From Desulfosarcina ovata subsp. ovata (GTDB taxonomy: Bacteria; Desulfobacterota; Desulfobacteria; Desulfobacterales; Desulfosarcinaceae), in NCBI RefSeq assembly GCF_009689005.1, contig NZ_AP021879.1:1736001-1800000 (forward strand): a stretch of 64,000 nt of DNA, read 5' to 3'. The translations under genes were made by a program, and so were the position numbers. Numbering within the stretch: position 1 is the first letter of the stretch; each line of letters begins with the position of its first letter. Under the pieces are notes generated by a model. It was given only the letters and a program-made list of their open reading frames with translations, was not told where the DNA came from and searched no databases. Shown piece after piece: positions 45,655 through 55,023 of this stretch.

Positions 45655-46614
45655 TTATCGGCCTGTCTTGAAAAGCGTTGCATAGACCGACACGGACGCG
45701 ACAATGATAAACCCATGCACCAGACGGGTCCAGAACCCGGAGAACCCCGCACTGATGATCCCGGCTTCGATGATGCCGATGATGACGGCGCCGATGAGGG
45801 TGCCGTAGATCGTCCCCTCTCCGCCGAAAACGGAGGTCCCCCCGATAAAGATGGCAGCGAAGACGAGCAGCAGGTACCCCTCTCCCTGAGTAGGCCACCA
45901 ATTGGCCATTTCCATGCACACCATAACGGAGACAAAGGCGCTCACCGTGCCCATGAACGTGAAGAGCAGAATCCGCACGCGATCGGTGTTGATCCCCATC
46001 AGCCTCGCGGTGCGGATGTCGTCGCCGATGAACAGAACATGATCGCCAAAGATGTGGCGGTTCAGGATCAGCATGAGCAGTAGTGCAATGCCCAGGCACC
46101 ACAGGGCTTGGGCGGGCAGGACACCGCCGATCCGTCCCACAAAAACGTGGTGGAGCCATGTTTCCCGCACCGGCGCCATGCTGCGGGCCAGGCCATCGGC
46201 CAGAAGGGACGACAGCCCCCGCCAGAAGAACTGGGTCCCGATGGTGGCGATGATGGACGGAACGCCGATCCGGACGATCAGCAGCCCGTTGAGATAACCG
46301 GCGAACGCGCCGACGACAAGGGCCGCTATCCACCCCAGCAAAGGGTTCTGGGTCTTGAGAAAAACGTCGGCGAAGGTCAGGCCGGACATCGCCATCACCG
46401 CAGGAAACGACAGATCCAGTTCTCCGGCGATCACCAGAAAGGTCAGCCCCAGGGCCAGAATGGTGACGAAGGGAATTGTGGAGGCGAATGAGATGTAGAT
46501 CCGAGGGCCGAGGAACGTCGCCGGGCTGGCTATCATGAACACGGCCAACAGGCCCATCAGAAGGCCGGAAACCCCAGCCTGGATCTTGAAGCGGTGCAGC
46601 AATACAGGGATCAT
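45655..46614 (-). CDS. sugar ABC transporter permease (RbsC type)
   Basis: 319 residues, eight to ten membrane helices. Typical motifs: LALGLTFLVIAGELDLSFPAVMA near the N-terminus, GVPSIIATIGTQFFWRG, and the C-terminal GGEGTIYGTLIGAVIIGII of the ribose/xylose permease family (BPD_transp_2). Overlaps the ATPase gene by 4 nt (ATGA). Together with the ATPase and binding protein it forms one carbohydrate importer; the sugar is unknown. Confidence 0.93.
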   Translation of the reverse strand: MIPVLLHRFKIQAGVSGLLMGLLAVFMIASPATFLGPRIYISFASTIPFVTILALGLTFLVIAGELDLSFPAVMAMSGLTFADVFLKTQNPLLGWIAALVVGAFAGYLNGLLIVRIGVPSIIATIGTQFFWRGLSSLLADGLARSMAPVRETWLHHVFVGRIGGVLPAQALWCLGIALLLMLILNRHIFGDHVLFIGDDIRTARLMGINTDRVRILLFTFMGTVSAFVSVMVCMEMANWWPTQGEGYLLLVFAAIFIGGTSVFGGEGTIYGTLIGAVIIGIIEAGIISAGFSGFWTRLVHGFIIVASVSVYATLFKTGR

Positions 46615-47408
46615 GCCCCCCCCGTGCCGGGACCGGCCTGGATTCCCATCAGCCGTACGCCGAGTTCTTCCGGGGACAGGTCCTTCTTTAAATACTCGCC
46701 GACCATTTCACCCCGGTCCATCAGCACGATCCGATGGGCGACCCGATAGACATGGCTCACGTTGTGGGAAATGTAGATGCAGGCCTTGTCCCGGTCCACG
46801 ATTCCGGCCACGAAGGTCAGCACTTTTTCCACCTCGTTCAGCGAGAGGGCCGTTGTGGGTTCGTCAAGAATGACGATCGAAGAATCAAAATACATGGCCC
46901 GGCCGATGGCCAGCCCCTGGCGCTCTCCGCCGGAGAGGGTGCGCACGCGGGCATCGGTGCTGATCCCCACGCCCCGGAGACCGACGTGTCGTTGCAGGAC
47001 ATCCAGCGTAGCCGTTTTTTGCTCCGCAACCCGGATGAAGCCGAATCGATTGACGATGGGGCGGCCCAGGAAGGTGTTTCGCCAAAGCGGTTGCTTCTCA
47101 CCCAGCGAACGATCCTGAAACACGGTTTCGATGCCCAACTGGCGGGCACGGCGGACGTTGTAGGCTCCAAAATCGATCCTCCGGCCGCCGATGACCAGCC
47201 GGCCGCTGTCCGGCGCATGGACGCCGGCCAGCACTTTGATCAGGGTCGATTTGCCGGCCCCGTTATCTCCCACCAGCCCGAGGATCTCTCCGGGGAAGAG
47301 ATCCAGGCTGACCGACTTCAGGGCCGTCACACCGTTGAACGATTTGCTGACCTCCCGCAGGCTCATGCACGGCGTCCGGGAAGGTTTACCCGGGCCGGTC
47401 GTATTCAT
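46611..47408 (-). CDS. sugar ABC transporter ATP-binding protein, single ABC domain
   Basis: 265 residues: one ATPase domain, not the fused double domain of RbsA/XylG. Walker A GDNGAGKSTLIKVLAG, Q-loop TVFQDRSLGEK, signature LSGGERQGLAIGRAM, Walker B SSIVILDEPTTALS. Sits 3 nt after the binding-protein gene and overlaps the permease gene. Works as a homodimer beneath the permease. Confidence 0.94.
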   Translation of the reverse strand: MNTTGPGKPSRTPCMSLREVSKSFNGVTALKSVSLDLFPGEILGLVGDNGAGKSTLIKVLAGVHAPDSGRLVIGGRRIDFGAYNVRRARQLGIETVFQDRSLGEKQPLWRNTFLGRPIVNRFGFIRVAEQKTATLDVLQRHVGLRGVGISTDARVRTLSGGERQGLAIGRAMYFDSSIVILDEPTTALSLNEVEKVLTFVAGIVDRDKACIYISHNVSHVYRVAHRIVLMDRGEMVGEYLKKDLSPEELGVRLMGIQAGPGTGGA

Positions 47409-47411
47409 TGG

Positions 47412-48410
47412 CTATCGAATACCGCGCTTGGCCAGCGGCGCGATAAGGTGGATATTCTCCTTGGTGATCATGCCGCCGCCCGTATCGATTTTCAGTCCGG
47501 TAAACCCATAGCGTTTGGTCAGAACGATCTGCGCCACCCCGAAATAGCCCAACAGGTAGGGCTGCATTTCCAGGACGACATCCACGTAGTCATGCTCGAT
47601 GGCCGTGGCCGTGGCAGGCGAAAGCGAGAAGCCGCCCACGAAGATTTCGTCGGGGCCGACACCCGCGGCTTTCAGGAAGTTCTCCATCTGAGAAGTCAAT
47701 GCGCCGTGATCGATCAGCATCATCTTGCAATCCGGATGGCTCGCCAGATAACCAGTGACGATGGGAGTGCCCAGGGCCGTGTCCTTACTGATCTCGGGGC
47801 TGATTTCGATATAGTCCACGACCATCCCGGCCTCTTCCAGAGTTCGAATCATGGCCCGCGCCCGGCGCCCGCGTTCCTGCAAGACCTTCTGGCCCCAGAC
47901 AAAAACCCGGCTGCCTTTCTCGATCCCGGAACGGGAAAGCGCTTCCCGGGTCATGTTCGTTCCCATGATGTCCGGATCGGTGTCGAGCACACCGAACCCT
48001 TTGGATTGATATTCTTCACGGATTTTGGGAAGGTCCGTATCCACGCAGGTGACCAGGACGCCCGCGTCCATGGCCTCCTTGACGAAAGGCGCATAGGCGT
48101 CGTCTCCGGGATGACCCATGATCACAACGCCGGCGGGACGGGCGGCAACCGCCGTCTTGAAATTCTCGATCATCTTCTCCGGGTTCCAGTCGGAGTAGAG
48201 CAGTTTAAGGGTACACCCCATATCCGCCGCCGCCTGCATGGCGCCTTTTTGGACAATGGTGTTGTAAGGTCCGCCCACGGGACCGCCGGTGTCGTACCAG
48301 ACCGTGAGTCCTTTGCCGAGCGGCTCCAGTTGGCCGGCGAGCGCAACAGGGCAAAGTGTCAGCAATGCAAGGGCGCTAATCATCATAAGACAGCGGATCT
48401 TTTTCATCAT
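47412..48410 (-). CDS. sugar-binding periplasmic protein (Peripla_BP_4)
   Basis: 332 residues with a signal peptide (about 1-26, ending ALAG). RbsB-like pattern: LTVWYDTGGPVGGPYNTIVQKGAMQAAADMG, ARPAGVVIMGHPGDD, TCVDTDLP. It delivers the sugar to the permease encoded downstream. First gene of the three-gene transporter operon; upstream lies a long palindromic repeat. Confidence 0.92.
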   Translation of the reverse strand: MMKKIRCLMMISALALLTLCPVALAGQLEPLGKGLTVWYDTGGPVGGPYNTIVQKGAMQAAADMGCTLKLLYSDWNPEKMIENFKTAVAARPAGVVIMGHPGDDAYAPFVKEAMDAGVLVTCVDTDLPKIREEYQSKGFGVLDTDPDIMGTNMTREALSRSGIEKGSRVFVWGQKVLQERGRRARAMIRTLEEAGMVVDYIEISPEISKDTALGTPIVTGYLASHPDCKMMLIDHGALTSQMENFLKAAGVGPDEIFVGGFSLSPATATAIEHDYVDVVLEMQPYLLGYFGVAQIVLTKRYGFTGLKIDTGGGMITKENIHLIAPLAKRGIR

Positions 48411-48485
48411 TTCGGCTCCTTCGGATCGGATTGGGGGATCAGGATCATACGCGCCGTTGATGGTCTCGTAAAAGGTCGCATTTCC

Positions 48486-48608
48486 GACGGATTCGTAAGA
48501 AGCCCGAGATCAAGGCTTGCGAATCCTGAGGAATGAGGCGTACTGAGCGTACTCCGCAGTGACGAAGGATACGCGTAACGCCGATATCGGGCTTCTTACG
48601 AATCCGTC
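48486..48608. repeat. 123-nt long palindrome (repeat class C)
   Basis: The outer arms (48486-48511 and 48583-48608) pair over 26 nt with a single mismatch. Inside are GGC/GCC, GCG/CGC and ATCCT/AGGAT helices and an apical GTAC-TGAGC-GTAC. It is a folded repeat, not a terminator (no T-run), in the leader of the sugar transporter operon. Only one copy is in the window. I recall similar palindromes in other deltaproteobacterial genomes. Confidence 0.75.
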
Positions 48609-48805
48609 AACGTTGGGATCTGATAGATCAGCACTCCTAATGTGTCAAATTGCTAATTCCTATCAGCGTAGGGTCTTCTGACCAGGATTGTCTATTGGGA
48701 TTGAGAAAGGGGTTTGGAATATATTTTCAGGTTGCTCGCCGTTTCAGCGGCGGTCAAAAAAATATGCGGCTTTGGGACTCTGGGGTCTCCTATCAAGAAC
48801 CCACT

Positions 48806-49555
48806 TCAGCTTGACGGGCTGAGACCGTCTATTAAAGCGGCGGCATTCTGGCCGAGGACATCGTGGTTATATCCCCCTTCCAGGATGGCGAAACAGCCAC
48901 CGCTGTTTTTACGGGCGGAGTTGATCACCATTCGTCCCATGGCGTGGTAGTCCTGGGTAAGCAGCAGCCTCCCCCAATCGTTGATATGATGGTCGAAACC
49001 TGCCGATATGCCGATGATGTCTGCCGGATGCGCCTCGATAAAGGTCTCCACCTCCCGGAGATATCTGTCGCGGGTACGGCTTGTCGGATTGCAAATCGTC
49101 ACCCAGCTGCTATGATCCAGAATGTTTACATTGCCGTCGCCGTAATGGAGGTCAAAGTCAAGAATGGCAGCGGTTTCGATCAAGCCCTCATCCTTGAGAG
49201 TCAGCAGCGCCACCGCCATGTTGTTGAAATAGCAAAAGCCCCAGCAACTGTCCCCGGAGGCATGGTGACCGGGTGGCCGAATGGCGCCAAAGGCAGGTGC
49301 TTCAAGGCCCAGCCGAGCCGCCTGGATGGCGCCGCCTGCTGCAAGTGCGGCAATGTCGTAAAGCCCCTCCTGGCGGACGAATTCAATGTGCTCGATCGTA
49401 TGCGCCAGTGCGATTTGCGCCTCGGTGGCCGGTTCTGCTTCAATCAGCTCCGTGCCTGCCGGAAGTGCATTCATCACCGCCTCAATTCTTCCGGCCTCCG
49501 CAGCCGGGTCGGATGTGTATACCGGGTAAAAACTATGACTGTAGATGACTTTCAT
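48806..49555 (-). CDS. histone deacetylase-like hydrolase
   Basis: 249 residues from ATG 49555. Class II HDAC/acetylpolyamine amidohydrolase fold: RPPGHHASGDSCWGFCYFNNMAVAL holds the catalytic His-His pair, ILDFDLHYGDG the zinc Asp and His, ISAGFDHH the third zinc Asp, and EGGYN the closing loop. Likely removes acetyl or similar groups from polyamines or other small amines. An upstream in-frame start (49624) would add an unlikely hydrophobic leader. No partner gene. Confidence 0.92.
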   Translation of the reverse strand: MKVIYSHSFYPVYTSDPAAEAGRIEAVMNALPAGTELIEAEPATEAQIALAHTIEHIEFVRQEGLYDIAALAAGGAIQAARLGLEAPAFGAIRPPGHHASGDSCWGFCYFNNMAVALLTLKDEGLIETAAILDFDLHYGDGNVNILDHSSWVTICNPTSRTRDRYLREVETFIEAHPADIIGISAGFDHHINDWGRLLLTQDYHAMGRMVINSARKNSGGCFAILEGGYNHDVLGQNAAALIDGLSPSS

Positions 49556-49909
49556 CGATCCGTACTCCAAGACATTCATTGTTAGGGTCGCGGCAAGAAA
49601 TATCGCATGTAGCCAGGGTTGCACACTTTAAAGGGCATACAACAACACATTAGACATATGATTTCAAAACTGGTCAAGCATTTTGAAACCGTTTGTCGCC
49701 TTTCAGATCACATGCATAAAAATTGACGGCAGCGTTATTGCCGCCATAAAGATCAATCGTCCACGTAATCCCTTGACTGCACCGCGCGACAACGGTTATC
49801 CTATCTCACGATCCACCCATTGAGTTCCACTCCCACAAAAAATCACCAAGAGCACCGAGCGCATGAACAAGCTTGAGTTGGTCCAGGCATTAAATGATAA
49901 AAGGACAAT
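49556..49909. other. intergenic gap, nothing recognised
   Basis: 354 nt between the deacetylase-like gene and the DUF4231 gene. No open frame with a ribosome site, no repeat or terminator stands out. Confidence 0.35.
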
Positions 49910-50374
49910 ATGATGACAAAAGAATTTCAAATACCAGAGGAAGTCTTGAAGCACCCTGCATGGTTCCGTTTACAAGATCAAATGAAGTGGTATTCCAAAG
50001 AAAGTGCGAAAAATAAACAGAGGTACTACCAGTTAAAAATTTGCCAGATTATCTTAGCAAGTTTGATACCTATTATTTCGCTAAGTGGTTATCCAATTAC
50101 AAAGTTGATTATGGCATTGTTTGGTGCAGCAATTGCGATAATCGAAGGAATTCAGCAACTCTTACAATATCATTCCCTTTGGTTAGGATACCGATCAACA
50201 AACGAACAATTAAAGCATGAGCAATATTTATTTCTTTCTCTTAGTGGCCCATATAGAAATTTAAACTACGAAGAAGGCTTACTATTGCTGGCAGAAAGGA
50301 TAGAGGAGCATATTTCAAAAGAACATGCTAAATGGGTTAATACAACGAATAAAGTATCCGAAAAAAGAAATTAA
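49910..50374 (+). CDS. DUF4231/SLATT-like two-helix membrane protein
   Basis: 154 residues. A charged N-terminus (WFRLQDQMKWYSKESAKNKQRYYQ) leads to two close membrane helices (about 45-61 and 66-82), then a soluble helical tail (LWLGYRSTNEQLKHEQYLFLSLSGPY). This order matches DUF4231, related to SLATT pore-type effectors of SMODS/SLOG conflict systems. No nucleotide sensor gene is next to it, so a defence role is only a possibility. AAGGA precedes the start. The gene is A/T-rich compared with its neighbours, suggesting transfer. Confidence 0.75.
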   Translation: MMTKEFQIPEEVLKHPAWFRLQDQMKWYSKESAKNKQRYYQLKICQIILASLIPIISLSGYPITKLIMALFGAAIAIIEGIQQLLQYHSLWLGYRSTNEQLKHEQYLFLSLSGPYRNLNYEEGLLLLAERIEEHISKEHAKWVNTTNKVSEKRN

Positions 50375-50569
50375 ATACAGTCGCCACAAGATATAGTGTT
50401 TTTCTAATTTTTAATTTTATCAGATTATAGATATTCGCAAATGGATTGATACGTATTTCACCCACTATATAAGAGACAGTATCACTTCAAATGCGATGAA
50501 CTATAGGTTGATTTATCTGGAAAAAAACAGGTCGCTTAAAACTGGACAGGTCTTTGTAATGAGTCAATT

Positions 50570-50729
50570 TAGGCGATTGACGGAAAAGAATATACCAGGA
50601 TGCGCAGGATTTTCATTCGTATTCAAGGCGGGCTTTTTTACGCATAGTGGGGCTATGTGTGGAAAAGCCCAACGCGGAAGACGGATGAAAAGACACGCAG
50701 GCGGGTATATTCTTTGACAGAAATCGCCT
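50570..50729 (+). repeat. structured repeat, copy B (160 nt)
   Basis: Same plan as copy A at 37381-37539. Outer AGGCGATT (50570-50577)/AATCGCCT (50722-50729), a perfect 12-bp stem (50585-50596 with 50704-50715), 15-bp core (50610-50624 with 50677-50691), GGGCTTTT/AAAAGCCC (50630-50637, 50663-50670), apical CATAG/CTATG (50643-50647, 50653-50657). TCGTATTCAAGGCG and CGGAAGACGG are conserved with copy A while the stems differ but still pair. Confidence 0.75.
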
Positions 50730-50872
50730 TAAGACAAACTTCCTCCATCTGCGTTGACAGACGAGTTCAAACAACTGGTTGGTGGGGCAAGGGAGAAGTA
50801 TTTGAATGAGAATCCGCCGAATGGCACATTTGGGCACAGTCATTCTGGCCGTGCCCTTTCTTTATCTTGCCA

Positions 50873-51061
50873 TCACCCACATATCCCATGCCACGTCCAG
50901 ATTCCCTGCTCTATTGTAAAATCCTTAAGAAAAACTCCGCCGCTGGCCACAAAGCCCAAGTAATCATCTTTGTTGTTTAAACACTGGAAGTTGGTTTTGC
51001 GGGTATCGACGCGCCCTTCGCACCTGTCGTTAGAGTGACTCTGAGATTTATTTTCAGCCAT
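50873..51061 (-). CDS. small hypothetical protein
   Basis: 62 residues from ATG 51061, with a strong AAGGAGG 7 nt upstream, which is why I accept it over overlapping frames. Sequence: polar N-terminus, then CLNNKDDYLGFVASGGVFLKDF and a Trp-rich end. No domain recognised; it may be the front of a truncated gene. A GGGCAC/GTGCCC hairpin follows its stop. Confidence 0.5.
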   Translation of the reverse strand: MAENKSQSHSNDRCEGRVDTRKTNFQCLNNKDDYLGFVASGGVFLKDFTIEQGIWTWHGICG

Positions 51062-51305
51062 GGTGCCACCTCCTTCATTGAATATGGCTGTTCACTCATG
51101 TAAGCAGCAAAGGATGTGCCACTTGGCAATCGGCTGAAGTGTGGTGCTCGCTGCTCATGCTGCCCGATCATTTGGGAAATGACTGTCACCTTTTTTTACA
51201 AGATGGAAAGAAAACAAACGACGGTCGGTACCGCAGTTAGGGGGTCGCCCTTGGGTTGCCATCGGCAATAAGGGCCCTGGCAAAACCACCTTTAAGCGTG
51301 CCGTT

Positions 51306-54131
51306 TCAGGATATGCCGTCCAGACAGCGCGCCGCAATCTCCACCGGATGCATCACCGGCCGGCTGCCCAGCTGGGCCATCTGCATCTCGCAGGTGGGAC
51401 AATCGGTGACGGCTACATCGGCGCCGGAGGAATCGATCAGGCCCATCAGGTGGTTGCCGATGGTGCGGCTGAGCGATTCATTTTTGGCGGCCAGGCCCCA
51501 GGTGCCGGCCATGCCGCAGCAATGACTCTTCAGCGTTGCAAGGGTCAGCCCCGGCACGGAACCCATCAGGCTCGCCGTGCACTGCGGATCGGGCTGGATT
51601 TTGAGATGGCAGGGTTGATGATAGGCCGCCGACAGGTTGACCGGCCGCATGCCGGCCGCAGCCATGGCGGGCTGCACCAACCGGCTGAAGTGAATCACCT
51701 TCTCGGCCACCTGGCGAATCAGGGGCGTGTTCAGAAGATAGCCCCACTCTTGCAGAAGGGCCAGTCCGCAGGAGGAGCAGGTGACCACGACATAATCCAC
51801 GCGGCTGAGCAGATCCCCCCAGCGGGCCAGGTTCCGGCGGACCTTCTCCCGCGCCGCATCGGCCATGCCCTTGGTCAGCAGGGGCAGGCCACAGCAGTGC
51901 TGTACCGGCGTGTAAACGGTCATCCCCAGCCGGGTCAATGTCTGTACCAAAGCCCTGCCGATACCGGGTCGGATGTAACCGGCGTAGCAACCCGAAAAAT
52001 AAATCACCCGTTTACCGCCGCTGCCGGCCACCGGCGGAACCTGCCGGAAGAGCGATTCCCGGGCCATGGCCACAAACGGCCGGTGCCGGCTGACGCCGGT
52101 GAGCAGTTCTCCTGCCCGGCGGGCCAAACCGAACCGCAGGACCGGTGCCAGCCCTCGGGAAAGCCGGCCACCGTAACGGCCCAAGGTTTCCACGCCGGTC
52201 ACCAAGCGACTGTGCAGCGTGGGGCCGAAACGCCGCACATAGGCCGCGCGGGCCTCCAGGGCCAGTTTGGGGATATCCACGTTGGACGGGCACTCCAACC
52301 GGCAACTGCCGCAGCCCACGCACTGGTCGATAACCGCCTGAAACGCCTTCTGATACAAGGCGCCATCGTCCAGGGCGCCGCTGATCAGCGCCCGCAAGAC
52401 GTTGGCCTTGGCTTTGGGTGCCGCGGCCTCCCGGCGGGTGAACTTGTAAATGGGGCACATCCGGGTGGCCGTGGTCAGCGTGGTGCACTTGGTGCATCCG
52501 TGGCAACGCTCGATAGCGGCCTGCCAGCCCGATGGCCAGTTGAGACTGCGAAAGTTTAAATTCTGCGGCCGGTAGCCGGTGCCATAGCGCAGGTGGCGCA
52601 TCATCTGGTCCGCGGTCGAGGCGGTTTTGATTTCCGGGTTCAGCAGGTTGTCGGGATCAAGCAGCCGTTTGGTTTTCCGGAAAAGCGGGAAGAGCGCCGG
52701 GTATTGCCGCCTGACGTAGGCACTGCGCAGTCGACCGTCACCATGCTCCCCCGAAACGACCCCGCCCAGCCCGCTGACCAGGTCGAAAACACCGTCGGCC
52801 AGGGTTTTGAGCAGCCCGACATCCGCAGGGTCCTTGAGGTTCAGCAGCGGCCGGGTGTGCAGCAACCCCTTGGCAATGTGGCCGTAAACCACGAAACGCA
52901 CCTGGTGTTGGTTGAGCAGGGCGTAGATTCCCGTGAAGTACTCCACCAGCCGGTCGGTGGGCACCACCGCGTCCTCGATGAGAGCCAGAATCTTCTTCTC
53001 ACCCTTGAGCTTGTAGAGGATCGGCACGGCGGCCTTGCGGATGGCCCAGAAACGGGCCTTTTCCTGGCTGGAGACGGACAGATGGGCATCGTTGGTCAGC
53101 TCCCTGGCAGCCAGAAGCGCCAGCACCTGCCGCCCCAATGCTTCGGTCTCCTCAGACCGCCGGCCGTCGAACTCCACCATGAGAACATTGTCGATACCCG
53201 CGGGGATCCGCTGGCCAAGCAGCGGGTCACTGGCCCGGGCCAGTTCCAAGAGCGATTTATCCATCACCTCGATGCCGGCCGGCTGCATGGGCAGGATCGC
53301 CTGAACCGCCCGGGCGGCCTTATGGATCGTGTCGAAAAAGGCCACCACCAGGCTGTCATGGGCAGGCTTGTCCATCAGCCGGAATTTGAGGCGCGTGGCG
53401 ATTCCCAGGGTGCCTTCGGCGCCGCAAAAGAGGTGCTGCAGGTGCAGCCGGCCATCCTTGACCAGCCCGCGCAGGTTGTACCCGGCCACATTGTGGCTGA
53501 CCGCCGGATAGCCCGTTTCGATGGTTTCGCGGTGGTCCAGGTAGCATTGGGCCAGCCGCCCGAAGGGATCGGGAAGTTCGCCCATGGGAATGGTTGACAG
53601 CGCCGCTAGGCTGACCATCTGGCCGGAAGCCAGGACCACCTCGGCGTCCATGAGATAATCGGCGACATTGCCGTACTTGACCGCATGGGCGCCCGAAGCG
53701 TTGGTCGCCACCATCCCGCCCAGGCTGGCGTATTCCCCGCTGGAAGGATCCGGCGGGAAAAAAAGGCCGCTGCCGGCAAGGGCCGCCTCCATTTCGCCGA
53801 GACGGTAACCCGGCTCGCATTCCACGGTTTTTGCATCCCTATCGATGCGGATCAGCCGGTTCATATGGCGGGTAAAATCGACGACCATGCCACGGCCCAG
53901 GGCGGATCCGCACAAGCCGCTGCCCGCGCCCCGCGGATGGACGGAAAGGCCGTGGCACCGGGCAAATTCGAGCGTGGCCACCACATCCCGGGTGTGCCTG
54001 GGGTAGACCACGGCCTCCGGGCGTATGGAAAAGATGCTGGCGTCGGTGGCCAGCATGCATCGATCGATGGGCGTTCGGGCCAGGTCGCCATCGATCTGAC
54101 TGGCCAGCGATTCAAATTCTGCGGTCAGCAT
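51306..54131 (-). CDS. D-lactate dehydrogenase, FAD and Fe-S fused (Dld-II/GlcD-GlcF type)
   Basis: 941 residues. FAD_binding_4 (about 35-180; HPRGAGSGLCGSALGRGMVVDF), FAD-oxidase_C (about 210-490), a two-cluster 4Fe-4S segment (CHGCTKCTTLTTATRMCP and CVGCGSCRLECPSNVD, about 555-645) and two CCG domains (SGCYAGY...HCCGLPL and QPCHLKI...HCCGMAGTWG). This matches the respiratory D-lactate dehydrogenase of Shewanella (Dld-II), oxidising D-lactate to pyruvate with electrons to quinone. A 2-hydroxyacid such as glycolate is an alternative. Methylmalonyl-CoA epimerase lies 17 nt upstream of its start. Confidence 0.9.
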   Translation of the reverse strand: MLTAEFESLASQIDGDLARTPIDRCMLATDASIFSIRPEAVVYPRHTRDVVATLEFARCHGLSVHPRGAGSGLCGSALGRGMVVDFTRHMNRLIRIDRDAKTVECEPGYRLGEMEAALAGSGLFFPPDPSSGEYASLGGMVATNASGAHAVKYGNVADYLMDAEVVLASGQMVSLAALSTIPMGELPDPFGRLAQCYLDHRETIETGYPAVSHNVAGYNLRGLVKDGRLHLQHLFCGAEGTLGIATRLKFRLMDKPAHDSLVVAFFDTIHKAARAVQAILPMQPAGIEVMDKSLLELARASDPLLGQRIPAGIDNVLMVEFDGRRSEETEALGRQVLALLAARELTNDAHLSVSSQEKARFWAIRKAAVPILYKLKGEKKILALIEDAVVPTDRLVEYFTGIYALLNQHQVRFVVYGHIAKGLLHTRPLLNLKDPADVGLLKTLADGVFDLVSGLGGVVSGEHGDGRLRSAYVRRQYPALFPLFRKTKRLLDPDNLLNPEIKTASTADQMMRHLRYGTGYRPQNLNFRSLNWPSGWQAAIERCHGCTKCTTLTTATRMCPIYKFTRREAAAPKAKANVLRALISGALDDGALYQKAFQAVIDQCVGCGSCRLECPSNVDIPKLALEARAAYVRRFGPTLHSRLVTGVETLGRYGGRLSRGLAPVLRFGLARRAGELLTGVSRHRPFVAMARESLFRQVPPVAGSGGKRVIYFSGCYAGYIRPGIGRALVQTLTRLGMTVYTPVQHCCGLPLLTKGMADAAREKVRRNLARWGDLLSRVDYVVVTCSSCGLALLQEWGYLLNTPLIRQVAEKVIHFSRLVQPAMAAAGMRPVNLSAAYHQPCHLKIQPDPQCTASLMGSVPGLTLATLKSHCCGMAGTWGLAAKNESLSRTIGNHLMGLIDSSGADVAVTDCPTCEMQMAQLGSRPVMHPVEIAARCLDGIS

Positions 54132-54148
54132 TTCCTTGGATCCATTTC

Positions 54149-54574
54149 TTATTCCTTTTCCTCAAACTCTTTCCACGGGTAGTCAATCACTTCCAGCAGC
54201 ACGCCATTCATTTTCCTGGGATCCACAAAGGCGAATTCACAATCCCGGAAGGGCCGTGCACCGCCGATCAGGGGGTAGTCTTTTTTTTCCAGTTCATCCA
54301 TGGCCTCACGGGTATTGTCAACATTGAGGCTGACCAGCATGACCCCCTCCCCGCGTTTCTCGATAAACCTGGCCACATCCCCGTCGGGAGTGGTTGACTC
54401 CATCAGTTCAAAGCCGATCTCTCCGATCCAGTATCTCGCCACCCTGATTTTCTCGGGTTCATCGATGTAGGCGTCATCCGGTTCGGTCTTGCCCAACACC
54501 GGCTCCCACACCTTGCGCGCCGCTTCCAGGTTTTTTACCGCAATACAAATATGATCGACTTTGTTTACCTTCAT
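54149..54574 (-). CDS. mce: methylmalonyl-CoA epimerase (VOC family)
   Basis: 141 residues, usual length. ATG 54574 has AAGGGGGC upstream; a longer frame upstream lacks support. Motifs: VDHICIAVKNLEAARKVW, FELMESTTPDGDVARFI, and the C-terminal DPRKMNGVLLEVID with metal ligands His-Gln/Glu-Glu of the glyoxalase fold. Interconverts (S)- and (R)-methylmalonyl-CoA on the propionate/succinate route. The D-lactate dehydrogenase gene follows; both fit lactate and propionate metabolism. Confidence 0.93.
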   Translation of the reverse strand: MKVNKVDHICIAVKNLEAARKVWEPVLGKTEPDDAYIDEPEKIRVARYWIGEIGFELMESTTPDGDVARFIEKRGEGVMLVSLNVDNTREAMDELEKKDYPLIGGARPFRDCEFAFVDPRKMNGVLLEVIDYPWKEFEEKE

Positions 54575-55023
54575 AAAAGCCCCCTTGGTTGTTGGATCCG
54601 TCAAGCCCCGCAGATCCGGCAGATTCATGGTAAGAGTGGTGGGGTAGCACCCCGGAACGTTGAAAACAAGGATAAAGGCGGGGGCATGGGAACCCATCGC
54701 AAAATGCCGATATGAGTGACCGCGTTTGGATTGTTTTTTTTTTCGCGGGCATGGCCCCGCTCCTACGCTTGTCAATCGCTTGGTTCTACATCTTTTTCCG
54801 TAAGAGCTGGCCATGCCTGCGACCATACTTTTCTAATCCGGCTTCCAAATGCCGTCACCCTGAAATGCCGACAGCCCGCTATTGACAGATCTATCCGATC
54901 CCATTTTATGATACAGAAATTTCAGTTTGACTGGGTGAGATTTGCCCAATATAAATCGATAGGATACATTTTCTTAACACTATTTGCCGCCATCGGGATC
55001 AAGCTTGCCGCAACGGAACAGTT

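Noticed and set aside
46734..48536. 600-residue plus-strand frame
   Set aside because: Antisense of the sugar ABC ATPase and binding-protein genes, both of which have clear motifs.
50977..51189. 70-residue minus-strand frame
   Set aside because: Overlaps the 62-residue frame that has a strong ribosome site; its own start has none.
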